A stretch of DNA of 49,278 nucleotides, from NCBI GenBank assembly GCA_902477765.1, contig CABSIM010000017.1, positions 1 through 49,278 on the forward strand, read 5' to 3'. Shown in pieces: positions 24,044-32,689 of the stretch; within the stretch, counting starts at the first letter, position 1; each line of letters starts with the position of its first letter. The stretch is from an uncultured Clostridiaceae bacterium. GTDB taxonomy: Bacteria; Bacillota; Clostridia; Lachnospirales; Lachnospiraceae. The notes beneath the pieces were generated by a model. That model made no database searches. It saw nothing but the letters and a program-made list of their open reading frames with translations, and was not told the DNA's origin. Made by a program: the position numbers and the translations under genes.

Positions 24044-27000
24044 ATGAAATATGAATACTCCGAAAATGTTTTAGTCCAGGACAGCGCGGCAGCTCTTATG
24101 CATGATGAGCTGGGGTGGGATGTCGTCTTTGCCTATAATCAGGAAGTGTTGGGGGAGAACGGTACTCTTGGCAGGAAGGATTATCATGAAATTATTCTGT
24201 GGAGATATTTTAACCAGGCTCTGAAAAAACTGAATCCGTGGATTACGGATGCACAGATCACAGAGGCAAGGCAAACGCTTTCGTCATACCTATCGTCAGC
24301 ATCATTGCTTCAGATCAACGAAGAGAAGTATTTCATGATCCGTGATGGTATTCCTGTAACAGTTAAGAAGCCAAACGGAAAGACAGAAGAAAAGAAGGCC
24401 ATTGTAATCGACTTTAATGATCCTGATAATAATCATTTCCTTGCTGTTAAGGAACTGAAGATTCACGGAGATCTTTACCGTAGACGGACAGATATCGTTG
24501 GCTTTGTAAATGGCCTGCCGCTTTTGTTCATAGAACTGAAGCGGAATGATGTTGATGTGGAGAATGCTTATACAGATAACTACACAGATTACCAAGATAC
24601 CATCCCGTTTCTGTTCTATTATAACGCCTTCCTTATGCTTTCCAACGGTATGGAGGCGAAGGTTGGAACACTAGGCAGCAAATATGAATTCTTTCATGAG
24701 TGGAAGCGTCTGTCCGAGGACGATGAAGGTAGCGTGGCGCTGGAAACCATGCTCCGTGGTATTTGCAAGAAGGAGAATTTCCTTGATCTGTATGAGAACT
24801 TTATTCTTTATGATCATTCCGATGGAAAGACTGTAAAGATTCTGGCAAGGAACCATCAGTATCTGGGAGTAAATGAAGCAGTGAAGGCATATGGAGAACG
24901 CCAGCTTCGTGAAGGTAAGCTGGGCGTTTTCTGGCACACGCAGGGATCGGGCAAGAGCTATTCTATGCTGTTCCTTTCACAGAAGATCCGCAGGAAATTC
25001 CCTGGATCTCCGACGATTGTTGTATTGACAGACCGTGATGAGCTGAACAAGCAGATCTGCGGTACCTTTGAGGCTTGCGGTCTTCTTGGTAAGACAGAAG
25101 GCAAGAAATTTATGGCGACAAGCGGAACGGATCTTGTTAATAAACTGAAGGGCAATCCGAGCTTTATATTCACACTGATCCAGAAGTTTAATAAGCCGGA
25201 TGAGCCGCCGATCTATCCCGATCATGATATCCTCATCATTTCGGATGAGGCCCACCGTAGCCAGTATGGCGTATTCGCTGATAATATTGAAAAGCTGCTT
25301 CCTACAGCATCTCGCATCGGATTTACCGGAACACCGCTGTTATCCTCCAATGAGATTACGGCCAGGACATTCGGTGGCTATATTTCCGTATACGACTTTA
25401 AGCGCGCTGTAGAAGATAAGGCTACGGTTCCGCTTTATTACGAAAACCGTGGCGATAAGATAAAGGAGATCAAGAATCCGGACATCACGGATAAGATTCT
25501 GGATGCCATTGAAGAAGCCGATCTGAATCCGGATCAGGCTGAAAAGGTAATGCACGAATTTGAGAAGGAAGTACATCTTCTGACAGCAGAGCCACGTCTG
25601 CGGGCAATCGCAAAGGATTTTGTCGGGCATTACAGTGATCTGTGGACTACAGGAAAGGCTATGTTCGTCTGCCTGAATAAGGTCACGTGTGTCCGTATGT
25701 ACAACTTCGTACAGGAATACTGGCAGGAGGAAATCAAAGCACTTGAACAGAAGATTGCAAGTACCGTTTCTGATCAGGAGCAGATGGAACTGTCCAGGAA
25801 GCTGAAATGGATGAAAGACACCGAAATGTGTGTGGTCATAAGTCAGGAGCAGAATGAGATCCAGACCTTTAAGAAGTGGGATCTGGATATTCTGCCGCAT
25901 AGGACAAAAATGGAGAAGCGGGAACTTGATAAGGAATTCAAGGATTCCGACAGCAATTTCCGTGTTGTTTTCGTTTGTGCGATGTGGCTGACCGGTTTTG
26001 ATGTTAAGTCATTGTCTTGTCTTTATCTGGATAAGCCTCTGAAGGCACATACATTGATGCAGACAATCGCCAGAGCAAACCGTGTCGCAGCCGGCAAGAG
26101 CAACGGTCTCATCATCGATTATATAGGTATTGTCGGAGCCTTGAAGAAGGCGCTGAATGATTATACAGCAAATAAGAACGGGCGGAACGCAATCGATCCG
26201 ACCGTCAATAAAGAAGAACTGATTCAGCAAATCATAAGAGCTGCCGCAGATGCAAAGCAACTGCTGGCAGGGCATGATTTTGACCTGGATGCGCTGATCA
26301 AGGCTGAGAATTTTAAGAAAATGGCTTTGCTTAAGGATGGGGCAGAAGCAATGTGCTCTGATCCGGAGACTAAGAAATCATTTGATACATACGCGAATGA
26401 GATCAGCAGACTTGTTAAGTATCTTGATCGTAATGATGTTACTCAGGATGTCCGTGATCAGACGGATGCTATCTGCGCTATTTTCCGGGAGATGCAGAAG
26501 AAGCGCAAACATATTGATACGACAGATCTGATGGTGGAAATCAACCACATCATCAATGAAAATGTGGAGATCGAGCATCAGGAGGGCGAAGGCCTGGTGG
26601 AATCCCGCCGCTTTGATATAAGTCAGATTGATTTTGATCTGCTGGCAGCAGAGTTCGCAAAGGTGAAGAGAAAGAATCTGATGATTAAAGACCTAAATGA
26701 TCTGGTGCAGGAGCGCTTATCAAAGATGATGGCGGTGAATCCTTCACGCGTTGATTATTATGTCCGCTATATGGGAATCATCGAGACTTATAATGCGGAG
26801 CAGGATCGGACAACCATAGAGAAGACCTTTATGGAGCTGATGGATCTGGCAAAGAGTATGTCAGAGGAAGAGCAGAGATATGCCCGTGAAGGGTTCTCCA
26901 GTGATGAGGAGCTGTCGATTTATGACCTGCTTTTCTCAGAGAATCTGTCGAAGAGCGATATAGATAAGATCAAGAAGATGTCCAAAGACCTGCTTCAGAA

Positions 27001-27184
27001 AATAAAAGAGAGAATCGCCGGTATGGATCACTGGACAGATAAGCAGGAGACCAGGGCAGCAGTTGATGTTCTGATCAGAAATGTGCTTTATGAAGAGATT
27101 CCGGACAGTATGTTTGATCGGCTGGAAGCATACCGGAAGGCTATATACGAACATATTTATACGCACTATAAGCAGGCGGCGTAA
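24044..27184 (+). CDS. hsdR: Type I restriction endonuclease subunit HsdR
   Basis: A 1046-residue protein. The N-terminal nuclease domain has a PD-(D/E)xK-like core around DIVGFVNGLPLLFIELKRND (E-x-K near 165). The motor has Walker A TQGSGKSYSML (about 300), IISDEAHRSQYG (about 400), GFTGTPLL and TIARANRVAAGKSNG. The C-terminal region is helical, for binding the HsdM2S core. Length is normal. AAGGAGGG precedes the start. It completes hsdMSR; all three genes are intact. Confidence 0.95.
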   Translation: MKYEYSENVLVQDSAAALMHDELGWDVVFAYNQEVLGENGTLGRKDYHEIILWRYFNQALKKLNPWITDAQITEARQTLSSYLSSASLLQINEEKYFMIRDGIPVTVKKPNGKTEEKKAIVIDFNDPDNNHFLAVKELKIHGDLYRRRTDIVGFVNGLPLLFIELKRNDVDVENAYTDNYTDYQDTIPFLFYYNAFLMLSNGMEAKVGTLGSKYEFFHEWKRLSEDDEGSVALETMLRGICKKENFLDLYENFILYDHSDGKTVKILARNHQYLGVNEAVKAYGERQLREGKLGVFWHTQGSGKSYSMLFLSQKIRRKFPGSPTIVVLTDRDELNKQICGTFEACGLLGKTEGKKFMATSGTDLVNKLKGNPSFIFTLIQKFNKPDEPPIYPDHDILIISDEAHRSQYGVFADNIEKLLPTASRIGFTGTPLLSSNEITARTFGGYISVYDFKRAVEDKATVPLYYENRGDKIKEIKNPDITDKILDAIEEADLNPDQAEKVMHEFEKEVHLLTAEPRLRAIAKDFVGHYSDLWTTGKAMFVCLNKVTCVRMYNFVQEYWQEEIKALEQKIASTVSDQEQMELSRKLKWMKDTEMCVVISQEQNEIQTFKKWDLDILPHRTKMEKRELDKEFKDSDSNFRVVFVCAMWLTGFDVKSLSCLYLDKPLKAHTLMQTIARANRVAAGKSNGLIIDYIGIVGALKKALNDYTANKNGRNAIDPTVNKEELIQQIIRAAADAKQLLAGHDFDLDALIKAENFKKMALLKDGAEAMCSDPETKKSFDTYANEISRLVKYLDRNDVTQDVRDQTDAICAIFREMQKKRKHIDTTDLMVEINHIINENVEIEHQEGEGLVESRRFDISQIDFDLLAAEFAKVKRKNLMIKDLNDLVQERLSKMMAVNPSRVDYYVRYMGIIETYNAEQDRTTIEKTFMELMDLAKSMSEEEQRYAREGFSSDEELSIYDLLFSENLSKSDIDKIKKMSKDLLQKIKERIAGMDHWTDKQETRAAVDVLIRNVLYEEIPDSMFDRLEAYRKAIYEHIYTHYKQAA

Positions 27185-27208
27185 GAAAGATAACAGGAGG
27201 CTGGTATT

Positions 27209-29710
27209 ATGGCAGAACAATTCAAATGGGTGAGCTTCTATATGGAGTTTGCAACAAAACTATTGGAATACAAAACAGACAGAGGTTCTCTGATTGAGAA
27301 GCTTCAGAAAGTGTATTCCGACATTGGAATGAAGCTTCCGAAGCTTGAAAAGGATAATATTCCAAAGGATATTGATCCTTTTACCATCTTTGGATTGTTT
27401 AATAAGGGCATCACCGACGTGAACCGTGTAAGCATCCTTGGCGGAATCAAGGCTGAATTCAATATTGCAGCAGAGGGTCCGGATGATTTTTCTGGAATTC
27501 CTGTTCTGAACAATATGATGGCTACATTTTATGCGTTTGAGGGTGATGATCGTCGCAAGGATGACGATATAGACAATCTTTGGACTGCATTTGAAACTGC
27601 CATCAAACTAGCGGAGAGCGATTCTGAAGAGAGCAGAGCTGCATTTATTTCAGCCTATGATCAGGTTAAGTCTCAGTTTGCTGTTCGGTGGAATCTTACG
27701 ATGGGGCTGTACTGGATCCGTCCATACACTTTCATCAATCTTGATTCCCGAAACAGAGAATTTATGAGTAATCCGGATAATATATCTGCCAATGTTGTTG
27801 CGGAAATGAAAAGCCTGAAATCAGTTCCTGCTGCTGAAAAATATCTTTCTATTCGTGACAAGTGCCAAGCTGCAATAGACTCTGGAGAGTATGGCTATTC
27901 ATCGTTCCCTGAGCTTTCTTACAAAGCGTGGGTTGTATCCGTTGAAAACGGTGAAATGGAAAAAGAAGCTAAGGCAGGGAAGTCCAACGCAGCTTTCTTA
28001 AGATGGTTCAGGCCAGTCATTCAGGCTTTGCGTGATTTGGGAGGATCGGCTACACCTGAAGATACAAGAAAGAGAATTATAGAGAATGAGAACCTTTCGG
28101 ATGAGGAAGTAAAAGCAACACGCGGTAAGAATAATGTCAATAAGTTTGAAAATGAGGTGGCTTTTGCCAGGAGTTATTTGGTCAAGGCCGGCTATATAGA
28201 TAACAAGGTTTATGGTATCTGGACGTTGACGGATAAGGGGCAGACTGTAGAGATGACGGATGAACTTGCCTCCGAGATATTCAAGAACGGCGTGGCGGAT
28301 AATGCAGCGAAGAGTAAAGAAAAGAATTCCCTTGGCGACGCTGATGTGGCGACAGTTCACTATTGGCTTTATGCTCCGGGAGAGGGCGCTTCCATGTGGG
28401 AAGATTTTTATTCCGCTGGAATTATGGGACTTGGCTGGGATGAGCTTGGTGATCTGAATACATATGCCAGCAAGGATGAAATGGCTCAGAAGCTGAGAGA
28501 TATTCATGGTGGAGATTCATCATATAAGAATTCTGCACATGCTGTGTGGCAGTTTGTTCATGATATTAAGCCTGGAGATGTGATTTTTGCTAAGCGTGGT
28601 CGCAGTGAGATCCTTGGACGCGGAGTCGTAGAATCGGATTATGAGTATGATGATAATCATGATGGAGAATATCCGAATATTCGCAAGGTGAAGTGGACTC
28701 ATAAAGGTAGTTGGCAGAGCGATGAAATGTTTGCCATGAAGACTCTGACAGATGTCACAAACTACACTGATTTTACGAATAAAATATCAGGATTCTTCGA
28801 GGACGGTATTGAGGATGAAGAAGAGGATACAAAGGTTATCGATTATCCGGCGTATTCTGTTGAAGACTTCCTGAATGAAGTATATATGGATGAAGAGTCC
28901 TACTACAAACTCGTCGGAGTACTTGACAGTAAGCTGAATATCATTCTTCAGGGAGCACCTGGTGTGGGTAAAACCTTTGTGGCAAAACGTCTTGCATATT
29001 CTATTATGGGAGTGAAGGATGTAGACCGCGTTATGATGGTTCAGTTTCACCAGAGTTATTCTTATGAGGATTTCATCATGGGGTTCAGACCTTCTGCTGA
29101 CGGATTTGATATAAAGACCGGCGCTTTCTATAACTTCTGTAAGAAGGCTGAGAGAGACGGTGATAATAAGTATTTCTTCATCATCGATGAAATCAACCGT
29201 GGAAATCTGAGCAAGATTTTCGGTGAGCTCTTTATGCTGATTGAGAACGATAAGCGCGGAAGCAAGAACAAGCTGCAGCTATTGTATCGTGATGAAATGT
29301 TCTACGTGCCGGAGAATGTTTACATTATAGGAATGATGAATACAGCAGATCGAAGTCTTGCAATGCTGGATTACGCTTTACGCAGAAGATTTGCATTCTT
29401 TGATTTGAAGCCGGGATTTACGACAGAAGGATTCCGTGCTTATAGGGATGGTCTCGACAATAAAAAGTTTGAGGCACTTGTCGGGTGTGTACAGAGCCTT
29501 AACGAGAAGATCGCAGCGGATGAGTCGCTGGGTGAAGGCTTCTGCATTGGTCATAGCTATTTCTGTAATATAGAACCAGATGAAGTGACTGATGAGAAGC
29601 TTCAGAGCATTGTTGAATACGAACTGATCCCGATGCTGAAGGAGTATTGGTTTGATGAACCACTGAAGGTCAAAGAATGGAGCGACAACCTAAGGAGTGC
29701 TGTTAAGTGA
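27209..29710 (+). CDS. mcrB: McrB-type AAA+ GTPase with winged-helix and EVE-like reader domains
   Basis: An 833-residue fusion. Residues 1-250 form an N-terminal domain seen in some McrB-like proteins. About 262-345 resemble the Mrr N-terminal winged helix (LRDLGGSATPEDTRKRI ... GIWTLTDKG). About 375-515 resemble an EVE domain (HYWLYAPGEGASMWEDFYSAGIMGLGWDELG ... KPGDVIFAKRG), a reader of modified bases. The AAA+ motor follows: Walker A GAPGVGKT (about 581), FIIDEINRGNLSKIFGEL, and MMNTADRSLAMLDYALRRRFAFF (about 708). McrBC cuts modified DNA using GTP. The mcrC start overlaps its stop (GTGA). It probably restricts phages with modified bases; the exact base is unknown. Confidence 0.88.
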   Translation: MAEQFKWVSFYMEFATKLLEYKTDRGSLIEKLQKVYSDIGMKLPKLEKDNIPKDIDPFTIFGLFNKGITDVNRVSILGGIKAEFNIAAEGPDDFSGIPVLNNMMATFYAFEGDDRRKDDDIDNLWTAFETAIKLAESDSEESRAAFISAYDQVKSQFAVRWNLTMGLYWIRPYTFINLDSRNREFMSNPDNISANVVAEMKSLKSVPAAEKYLSIRDKCQAAIDSGEYGYSSFPELSYKAWVVSVENGEMEKEAKAGKSNAAFLRWFRPVIQALRDLGGSATPEDTRKRIIENENLSDEEVKATRGKNNVNKFENEVAFARSYLVKAGYIDNKVYGIWTLTDKGQTVEMTDELASEIFKNGVADNAAKSKEKNSLGDADVATVHYWLYAPGEGASMWEDFYSAGIMGLGWDELGDLNTYASKDEMAQKLRDIHGGDSSYKNSAHAVWQFVHDIKPGDVIFAKRGRSEILGRGVVESDYEYDDNHDGEYPNIRKVKWTHKGSWQSDEMFAMKTLTDVTNYTDFTNKISGFFEDGIEDEEEDTKVIDYPAYSVEDFLNEVYMDEESYYKLVGVLDSKLNIILQGAPGVGKTFVAKRLAYSIMGVKDVDRVMMVQFHQSYSYEDFIMGFRPSADGFDIKTGAFYNFCKKAERDGDNKYFFIIDEINRGNLSKIFGELFMLIENDKRGSKNKLQLLYRDEMFYVPENVYIIGMMNTADRSLAMLDYALRRRFAFFDLKPGFTTEGFRAYRDGLDNKKFEALVGCVQSLNEKIAADESLGEGFCIGHSYFCNIEPDEVTDEKLQSIVEYELIPMLKEYWFDEPLKVKEWSDNLRSAVK

Positions 29711-30747
29711 TAAGAATTCAGAACATATACTATATGCTTGCTTATGCTTTTCAGGTTCTGAATGAGCAGGGCTACAAGAATATAGCAACAGAAGAATTTG
29801 ATAATACTGCTGAGCTGTGTGCTGCAATCCTTGCAAGAGGAATCAGCACTCAGGTGAAGCGTGGCCTTGGGAAGGAATACATACCTCAAACGGAGGCCTT
29901 ATCATCACTTCGGGGAAAACTAGATATTTCTGAATCTATCAAAACACAAACGTTTTTGAAGAAGCAGATGATCTGTTCGTATGATGATTTTTCCGTCAAT
30001 TCTGTTATGAATCGGATCATTAAATCCACTGTTATTATTCTGTTAAAAGGAGACATATCCAAATCAAGGAAAAAGGAACTGAGGAAACTGATGGTTTTCT
30101 TTGAGGACGTGGATGTTATTGATCTTTATTCTGTGAATTGGAATATGCAGTATAACCGTAATAATCAGACATACCGTATGCTGATTTCCATCTGTTATCT
30201 TGTATTTAAGGGTTTGTTGCAGACTCAATCCGATGGTACAACGAAGCTGGTGGATTTCCTAGATGAGCAAAGAATGCACCGCCTGTATGAGAAATTTATT
30301 TTGGAATATTATCGAAAAGAGCATCCGGAGCTGACCGCTAATGCATCTCAGATCCCGTGGCAACTTGATGATGATTTTGGAGACATGCTTCCGGTTATGC
30401 AGACAGACATAATGCTGACAAAGGAAGAAAAAACTCTGATTATTGACGCGAAGTATTATGCACATACGACACAACGTCAGTATGATAAAAACACACTTCA
30501 TTCCGGAAACCTGTATCAGATATTCACCTATGTAAAGAACAAAGAAGCAGAGCTGGCAGATCAGCCACACAAGGTCGCAGGGATGCTTCTGTATGCAAGG
30601 ACGGATGAGGAAATCTATCCTGAGAAAGAATACCGTATGAGCGGAAATCAGATTGGAGTGAGAACGTTGAATTTGGACGGAGATTTCGATATGATCAAAA
30701 GCCAATTGAATGAGATTGCGGAGAAATTCTTCGGGGAAGCTGCGTAG
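29707..30747 (+). CDS. mcrC: McrC nuclease subunit of the McrBC-type system
   Basis: A 346-residue McrC homologue. It opens with IRIQNIYYMLAYAFQVL, typical for the family. The PD-(D/E)xK nuclease core is at about 235-262 (MQTDIMLTKEEKTLIIDAKYY; Asp then D-A-K). McrC stimulates the McrB GTPase and cuts DNA. The start is a GTG overlapping the mcrB stop by 4 bases, indicating coupled translation. The next gene begins 8 nt after its stop. Confidence 0.92.
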   Translation: MIRIQNIYYMLAYAFQVLNEQGYKNIATEEFDNTAELCAAILARGISTQVKRGLGKEYIPQTEALSSLRGKLDISESIKTQTFLKKQMICSYDDFSVNSVMNRIIKSTVIILLKGDISKSRKKELRKLMVFFEDVDVIDLYSVNWNMQYNRNNQTYRMLISICYLVFKGLLQTQSDGTTKLVDFLDEQRMHRLYEKFILEYYRKEHPELTANASQIPWQLDDDFGDMLPVMQTDIMLTKEEKTLIIDAKYYAHTTQRQYDKNTLHSGNLYQIFTYVKNKEAELADQPHKVAGMLLYARTDEEIYPEKEYRMSGNQIGVRTLNLDGDFDMIKSQLNEIAEKFFGEAA

Positions 30748-30755
30748 GTGATTGT

Positions 30756-31490
30756 ATGCAGGATAGATATGCTGGTGACATCGGCGATTTTGGAAAGATT
30801 GGGTTGCTCAAAGCTTTGCAGACTCAGGAATTATCTGTCGGGGTGAATTGGTACCGTGTCGAACCGATGGATACAGAGAAAAAAGAGGATGGCACATATA
30901 AGCAGGAAGATGGGAAATATCTAATCCCTGAAAAGTTACAGGTATGCGATGCTTCACTGGCAGAGCAGCTGACAAAGATCGCAAAGTCGAATAATCGCTC
31001 CATCAAGAGCTTGGAAAAAGGAGATTTCATTCCTAATGCAAGGTATTACAGTGAACCGGTTACTGTTGTCGGACGCGATGAATGGCATAAGAGAGCTCTG
31101 GTTTTATTAAAGGGGTTGGATATTGTCTTTATGGATCCGGACAACGGTATGCTTGTAAAGTCGGTAGGAAAAAGATCGGCTAAGAGTATAAAGTATACAT
31201 TTTATGAAGAGGTGGCGGATTATATAAGACAGAAGCAAAGCGTTTTGATATATAACCATCGGAGCAGAAAACAGGAAGATGCTTACTTCCGTGAGCTCAG
31301 CGAAAAGCTTGGAGGAATAACCGGGGTGCCAGAATCGAGGATATTGAAAATTACATTTCCGAGATGTTCCGTCAGAGATTATCTGGCGGTTCCTGTATCG
31401 GATGTGCATTATAAGAGGATCTGCGCAGCATTTACGGAGATGGAGAATGGTACGTGGGGACAGAATGGAGTCTGTCGGATTCCGCGGTAA
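30756..31490 (+). CDS. Uncharacterised protein with DRYAGDIGDFGK and DPDNG motifs
   Basis: A 244-residue protein. The N-terminal DRYAGDIGDFGKIGLLKAL and central DIVFMDPDNGM are the marks of a widespread, unnamed bacterial family; the D-P-D-N-G loop and the order of strands suggest a Rossmann-like enzyme fold. Between them lies a Lys/Glu-rich insert (about 45-70). The C-terminus has IYNHRSRKQEDAYF and a final basic tail. It sits 8 nt after mcrC and 15 nt before the macrodomain gene, so it belongs to the same transcript. Its function is unknown; a nucleotide- or RNA-related role is only a guess. Confidence 0.75.
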   Translation: MQDRYAGDIGDFGKIGLLKALQTQELSVGVNWYRVEPMDTEKKEDGTYKQEDGKYLIPEKLQVCDASLAEQLTKIAKSNNRSIKSLEKGDFIPNARYYSEPVTVVGRDEWHKRALVLLKGLDIVFMDPDNGMLVKSVGKRSAKSIKYTFYEEVADYIRQKQSVLIYNHRSRKQEDAYFRELSEKLGGITGVPESRILKITFPRCSVRDYLAVPVSDVHYKRICAAFTEMENGTWGQNGVCRIPR

Positions 31491-31505
31491 AGGAGAGTGA
31501 TTCGG

Positions 31506-32594
31506 ATGCCGTTTCAGATTATCAGAAACGATATTACAAAGGTAAAAGCGGACGCTATCGTGAATACGGCAAATCCGAATGTTGTTGTCGGGAGCGGTAC
31601 GGACAGTGCAATATACCATGCCGCCGGAGAGAAAGAACTTCTGGCTGAGCGTAAGAAGATCGGTATAATGATGCCCGGCGAGGTAGCATATACGCCTGCT
31701 TTTAATCTTGATGCGAAATACATCATTCATACCATCGGACCATCATGGATTGATGGTAATCATAATGAGCGGGAGATTCTGCATTCCTGCTATGAGAAGT
31801 CGCTTAATCTGGCAGCGGAACTTGAATGTAAGAGCATAGCTTTTCCGCTGATTGCTACCGGTGTATACGGATTTCCTAAGGATGAGGCTCTTCAGATTGC
31901 TTTGGCTGAGATTAATAAGTTCCTTCTGTCGCATGATATGAGGGTTATCCTGGTTGTGTTTGACCGGAAGGCTTTTGAGCTATCTGGCAAGCTGGTCGAT
32001 GATATTGAAGAATATATTGACGAACATTCGGCAGATGAGATTTGGGATGCTGAATATGGCGGTCGCTATGGTAACACACGACGTGAACGCCTGGAAAGAT
32101 TGGAGTCCTTGCATTCGGCGATCATGCCGGATACTTATGATGAGGACGAGCCTGAAGAGGATGAGTCAGAGAGTCGGATCATTTATGCCGAAGCGGCTGC
32201 ACCCTCATTTCCGGATGTATCCGGTATGAGTCTGGATGAGGTCCTTGACAGTTCCGAGGATACTTTCCAGCAGAGGTTGTTTAAGCTGATTGATGAAAGT
32301 GGAATGGACGATGTGACAGTCTATAAGAAGGCAAACATCGATCGCAAGGTATTTTCAAGAATCCGGTGTAAAGAAGATTATAAGCCCAAGAAAAAGACTG
32401 CGGTGGCATTTGCCATAGCGTTGCAACTGGATATGCCGACGATGTTGGATTTGTTATCCAGGGCGGAGATTGCGTTTTCGCCAAGCAATAAATTTGATCT
32501 GATCATCACTTACTTTATAACGAATAAGGTTTACGATATTTACGAGATAAATGCAGCATTATTCAAATATGGGCAACCAATCCTTGGTGAGTGA
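31506..32594 (+). CDS. Macrodomain protein with C-terminal HTH-like domain
   Basis: A 362-residue protein. Residues 1-165 form a macrodomain (IIRNDITKVKADAIVNTANPNV, GSGTDSAIYHAAG, HTIGPSW, PLIATGVYGFPKDEAL), a fold that binds or hydrolyses ADP-ribose. An acidic linker spans about 200-235. The C-terminal 100 residues (VYKKANIDRKVFSRIRCKEDYKPKKKTAVAFAIALQL ... NAALFKYGQP) look like an HTH-type module often fused to regulatory enzymes in Firmicutes. The ATG at 31506 fits the AAGGAG site; a GTG at 31497 is too close to it. A terminator follows at once. It probably removes or senses ADP-ribose marks and may control gene expression. Confidence 0.85.
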   Translation: MPFQIIRNDITKVKADAIVNTANPNVVVGSGTDSAIYHAAGEKELLAERKKIGIMMPGEVAYTPAFNLDAKYIIHTIGPSWIDGNHNEREILHSCYEKSLNLAAELECKSIAFPLIATGVYGFPKDEALQIALAEINKFLLSHDMRVILVVFDRKAFELSGKLVDDIEEYIDEHSADEIWDAEYGGRYGNTRRERLERLESLHSAIMPDTYDEDEPEEDESESRIIYAEAAAPSFPDVSGMSLDEVLDSSEDTFQQRLFKLIDESGMDDVTVYKKANIDRKVFSRIRCKEDYKPKKKTAVAFAIALQLDMPTMLDLLSRAEIAFSPSNKFDLIITYFITNKVYDIYEINAALFKYGQPILGE

Positions 32595-32599
32595 TTTAG

Positions 32600-32647
32600 C
32601 GGAGTGGAATTTGTCGCGCGGCAAACGACCACTCCGTTTTCTTTTTT
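32600..32647 (+). terminator. Terminator after the macrodomain gene
   Basis: An 8-bp stem CGGAGTGG/CCACTCCG (32600-32607 with 32629-32636), a 21-nt loop and TTTTCTTTTTT. The next gene likely has its own promoter or depends on read-through. Confidence 0.72.
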
Positions 32648-32689
32648 CGATATACTTGCATCATCAAGAGAGCAAAGGAGGATGCAGAT

